Origin: Arenibacterium halophilum | GTDB taxonomy: Bacteria > Pseudomonadota > Alphaproteobacteria > Rhodobacterales > Rhodobacteraceae | DNA length: 64,000 nucleotides | Direction of reading: 5' to 3' | Assembly (NCBI RefSeq): GCF_005938225.1 | Contig: NZ_VCPC01000003.1 | Span: forward strand, 620,001-684,000 | Shown: positions 61,996-64,000 of the stretch, piece by piece | Layout: every line of letters starts with the position of its first letter | Position numbering within the stretch: the stretch's first letter is position 1 | Notes under the pieces: generated by a model | What the model saw: the letters and a program-made list of their open reading frames with translations, nothing else | Databases searched by the model: none | Told to the model about the DNA's origin: nothing | Translations under genes and position numbers: made by a program

Positions 61996-63540
61996 TCAGC
62001 GGCGTCGGCGCATCGCATTGCGGAATTCGGCCAGCCGGAACGCACCGATCACCTGCCCCACGCCGAAATAGAACACGATCGCTGCGGCGACCACGCCCAT
62101 AAGCGCCAGATACCGCAGGCCCGCTGTGTTCAAAGCCGGTTCCAGCACCTGCACCAGCCCGAACAGCATGGCGCCCATCAACACAGAGGCCGCGCAGATA
62201 CGCCAGATCCGCCGGCGGAACCGGTCGTCGAATGTGGCGGCCAGCCCCATGCCCCGGCTACCCTGCCACAGAAAGCCAACCATAGCCCAGCCGGCCAGCG
62301 TTGTCGCCACCGCAGGGGCCAACCAGCCGAACCACGGCACCAGCCCTATGGCCGCGACAAGGTTCACCGCCATGGCAATCAGCGCGTAACGAAACGGGCT
62401 GCGGGTATCTTCGCGCGCAAAGAACAGCGGTTGCAGGATTTTCTGCATGACGAAGGCGGGCAGACCCGCGCCATAGATCGCCACCGCCATTGCAATGGCT
62501 GCGCTGTCCGCTGCGGTCGCCGCGCCGCGCTGGAACAGAACCGACACCAGCGGCAGTGGAATCACGATCAGCGCCACCGCGCTGGGAATGGTCAATGCCA
62601 GTGACACCTCGGCCGCGCGCGACAGCGCATCGCGCCCCCCGGCATCGTCCCCCGCCGACAGTCGGCGTGACAGATCGGGCAGCAGCACGATGCCGATGGC
62701 AATGCCCACCACGCCCAGCGGCAGCTGGTACAGCCGGTCAGCGGCGTAAAGCCAACCCACCGCCTTGTCGAAATAGCTGGCGACCTGCTGCCCGATCAGC
62801 AGGTTGACCTGTACGACGCCCCCGGCCAGCGCAGCAGGCACCGCAACGCGCACCAGACGCCGCAGCTCGGGTGTCCAGCGCGGGCGTTTCAGCCGCAGGC
62901 CGAACCCGGCACGCGATGCCGCCACCCAGACAAGGATCAGCTGAGCCACACCGGCTACCGGGATCGCCCAGACAAGCGCCAGCGCCACCGATCCGCCAAG
63001 GGCCGAAGCCGCCGCCATCGCCGAGATCAGCAGCACGTTCAGCAGAACCGGAGCCGCCGCCGCCGCTGCAAACCGCCCTGTCGCGTTCAGCACCCCCGAA
63101 AGCAACGCGGCGACCGAGATGAACAGCACATAGGGAAAGGCGATGCGGCCGAATTCGACCGCCAGATCAAACCGTTCCTCGCCCGCGAACCCGCTGGCCA
63201 GCCCCAGGATCATCCAGGGCATCGCCAGCTGCGCCACCAGCGTCAGCACGATCAGGACCGAGGCCAGCCCCGCCAGCGCATCCTCGGCAAAGGCGCGCGC
63301 ATCTTCGCCTGCTTCGACCCGCTTGGAAAACATCGGTACGAAAGCGGTGTTGAATGCGCCCTCGGCAAAGAAGCGGCGGAACATGTTGGGCAGGCGAAAG
63401 GCCACCACATAGGCCTCATACAGGGGGCCGGTGCCCAGCAACGCAAGGATCATCGCGTCGCGCACAAAGCCCAGGACGCGCGACATCAGCGTCCAGCCGC
63501 CCACTGTCAGAAAGCCGGACATCAGCCGGATCGGTTTCAT
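61996..63540 (-). CDS. murJ: Lipid II flippase MurJ
   Basis: 514 residues with about fourteen membrane helices. MurJ/MviN signature at the N-terminus: GGWTLMSRVLGFVRDAMILA, then RLPNMFRRFFAEGAFNTAFVP near 50-70, with the conserved Arg and Glu residues of the central cavity. It flips lipid II across the inner membrane for peptidoglycan synthesis and is normally essential. The ATG at 63540 gives the standard N-terminus; upstream in-frame sequence is non-conserved. Confidence 0.95.
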   Translation of the reverse strand: MKPIRLMSGFLTVGGWTLMSRVLGFVRDAMILALLGTGPLYEAYVVAFRLPNMFRRFFAEGAFNTAFVPMFSKRVEAGEDARAFAEDALAGLASVLIVLTLVAQLAMPWMILGLASGFAGEERFDLAVEFGRIAFPYVLFISVAALLSGVLNATGRFAAAAAAPVLLNVLLISAMAAASALGGSVALALVWAIPVAGVAQLILVWVAASRAGFGLRLKRPRWTPELRRLVRVAVPAALAGGVVQVNLLIGQQVASYFDKAVGWLYAADRLYQLPLGVVGIAIGIVLLPDLSRRLSAGDDAGGRDALSRAAEVSLALTIPSAVALIVIPLPLVSVLFQRGAATAADSAAIAMAVAIYGAGLPAFVMQKILQPLFFAREDTRSPFRYALIAMAVNLVAAIGLVPWFGWLAPAVATTLAGWAMVGFLWQGSRGMGLAATFDDRFRRRIWRICAASVLMGAMLFGLVQVLEPALNTAGLRYLALMGVVAAAIVFYFGVGQVIGAFRLAEFRNAMRRRR

Positions 63541-63775
63541 CTGTTCTGCCTGCCGTTTCTGCCCGCCCGGCCGGTGATGCCCGGCCCGATTGGCGCGACC
63601 ATACCGCGTTGCGGAACGCTCGGAAAGATGCCGCATCACGGGCTGCCACGCCCGCTCTGGCGCGAAACAATCCGCGACCCGGCCGCAAAATCATCCCGAT
63701 TTGATAAAAAGTTAACCACAATTTGAACCAATTTCGCCGCCACCTTCGATGCGGGGTGAGGTGGGGCCTGCAGGA

Positions 63776-64000
63776 ATGACGACGGAAACAATCTACGCGC
63801 TGGGCGCGTCTCAGGTCAGCATCTCGGGAGGAGAGAGCCTGTCGAACAAGGGTCAGGGCGACGGCAGCCAGCTTGTCGGCAAGACGATCACCCTGGGATC
63901 CCAGGACTGGTCAAGCATCCGGATCAAGGATGACGACGACTACTTTGGCGATAATGACGGCAACCAGAAGCTTGACGGGCAACAAGCCTTTGATGGTCAG
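63776..64000 (+). CDS. N-terminus of a secreted Hint/RTX-like protein (truncated by window edge)
   Basis: 75 codons visible, frame open to the edge. Starts MTTETIYALGASQVSISGGE and continues with Gly/Asp-rich beta sequence, including IRIKDDDDYFGDNDGNQKLD. No signal peptide, as in type I secreted proteins. I recognise this N-terminal style from Rhodobacteraceae proteins that later carry a Hint (autoprocessing) domain, but that part is outside the window. The ATG is preceded immediately by AGGA and further up by GAGGTGGGG. Confidence 0.6.
   Translation, partial: MTTETIYALGASQVSISGGESLSNKGQGDGSQLVGKTITLGSQDWSSIRIKDDDDYFGDNDGNQKLDGQQAFDGQ

Overview
The window is high-GC, gene-dense DNA from an alphaproteobacterium, most likely of the Rhodobacteraceae (Roseobacter/Paracoccus-like). 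The reasons are a Paracoccus-type nasTS-nrt-nir-nas nitrate cluster, a xdhABC operon next to a BMP-type ABC importer, a membrane urate hydroxylase (PuuD), a ugpBAEC operon, and the N-terminus of a Hint/RTX-style secreted protein at the right edge. No tRNA, rRNA, CRISPR array, insertion sequence or phage gene was seen, so this looks like ordinary chromosome.

Layout. 1-4154 (minus): a partial Tat-exported intradiol dioxygenase, plsY, a catalytically degenerate dihydroorotase homologue, a small tail-anchored protein of unknown function and pyrB. 4272-6812 (plus): a uracil-DNA-glycosylase-family protein lacking Fe-S ligands, a metallophosphoesterase, a LysE exporter and moaB. 6921-11774 (plus): an RND adaptor/pump pair. 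11771-15355: NUDIX hydrolase, a lone DsbD-like domain, yqgE and rimO. 15356-22423: AsmA, then a minus-strand capsule/Kdo operon kpsT-kpsE-kdsA-pgm. 22614-24001 (plus): a second UDG-family gene and an SseB gene. 23998-28386 (minus): ugpBAEC, with ugpB broken by an in-frame amber codon. 28704-31682 (plus): puuD, yghU and a small HD hydrolase.

31671-46670 (minus) is one long nitrate assimilation block in transcription order nasT, nasS, attenuator leader, nrtA, nrtB, fused nrtCD, a tandem-GAF protein, nirB, nirD, nasA, a TrpD2-like protein and cysG. From nrtB onward nearly every gene overlaps the next by 1-4 bases; the only short gap is between the GAF gene and nirB. The leader before nrtA can fold either into two hairpins with AxxGxx hexaloops (the ANTAR target) or into a terminator that shares bases with the second hairpin, which fits NasT antitermination controlled by the nitrate sensor NasS. 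CysG supplies siroheme for NirB, the Nrt proteins import nitrate, and NasA and NirBD reduce it to ammonium.

46823-56334 (minus): xdhA-xdhB-xdhC followed by a four-gene BMP-type ABC importer, read here as a purine uptake and oxidation operon; PuuD elsewhere in the window could continue from xanthine to urate oxidation. 56665-63540: dnaE, trpS, a rhomboid without catalytic residues, and murJ.

The most unusual signal is a dispersed element of about 56 bp with several hairpins. Three clear copies (13803, 29972, 53769) show compensatory changes in the second hairpin stem, and all three share an open frame of the type GSAPxPAxxPRDIxxPK. Two copies are intergenic. The third lies in frame inside xdhB, which keeps its catalytic motifs, so the element seems able to act as a protein-tolerated insertion. 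A diverged relative lies at 50059-50092.
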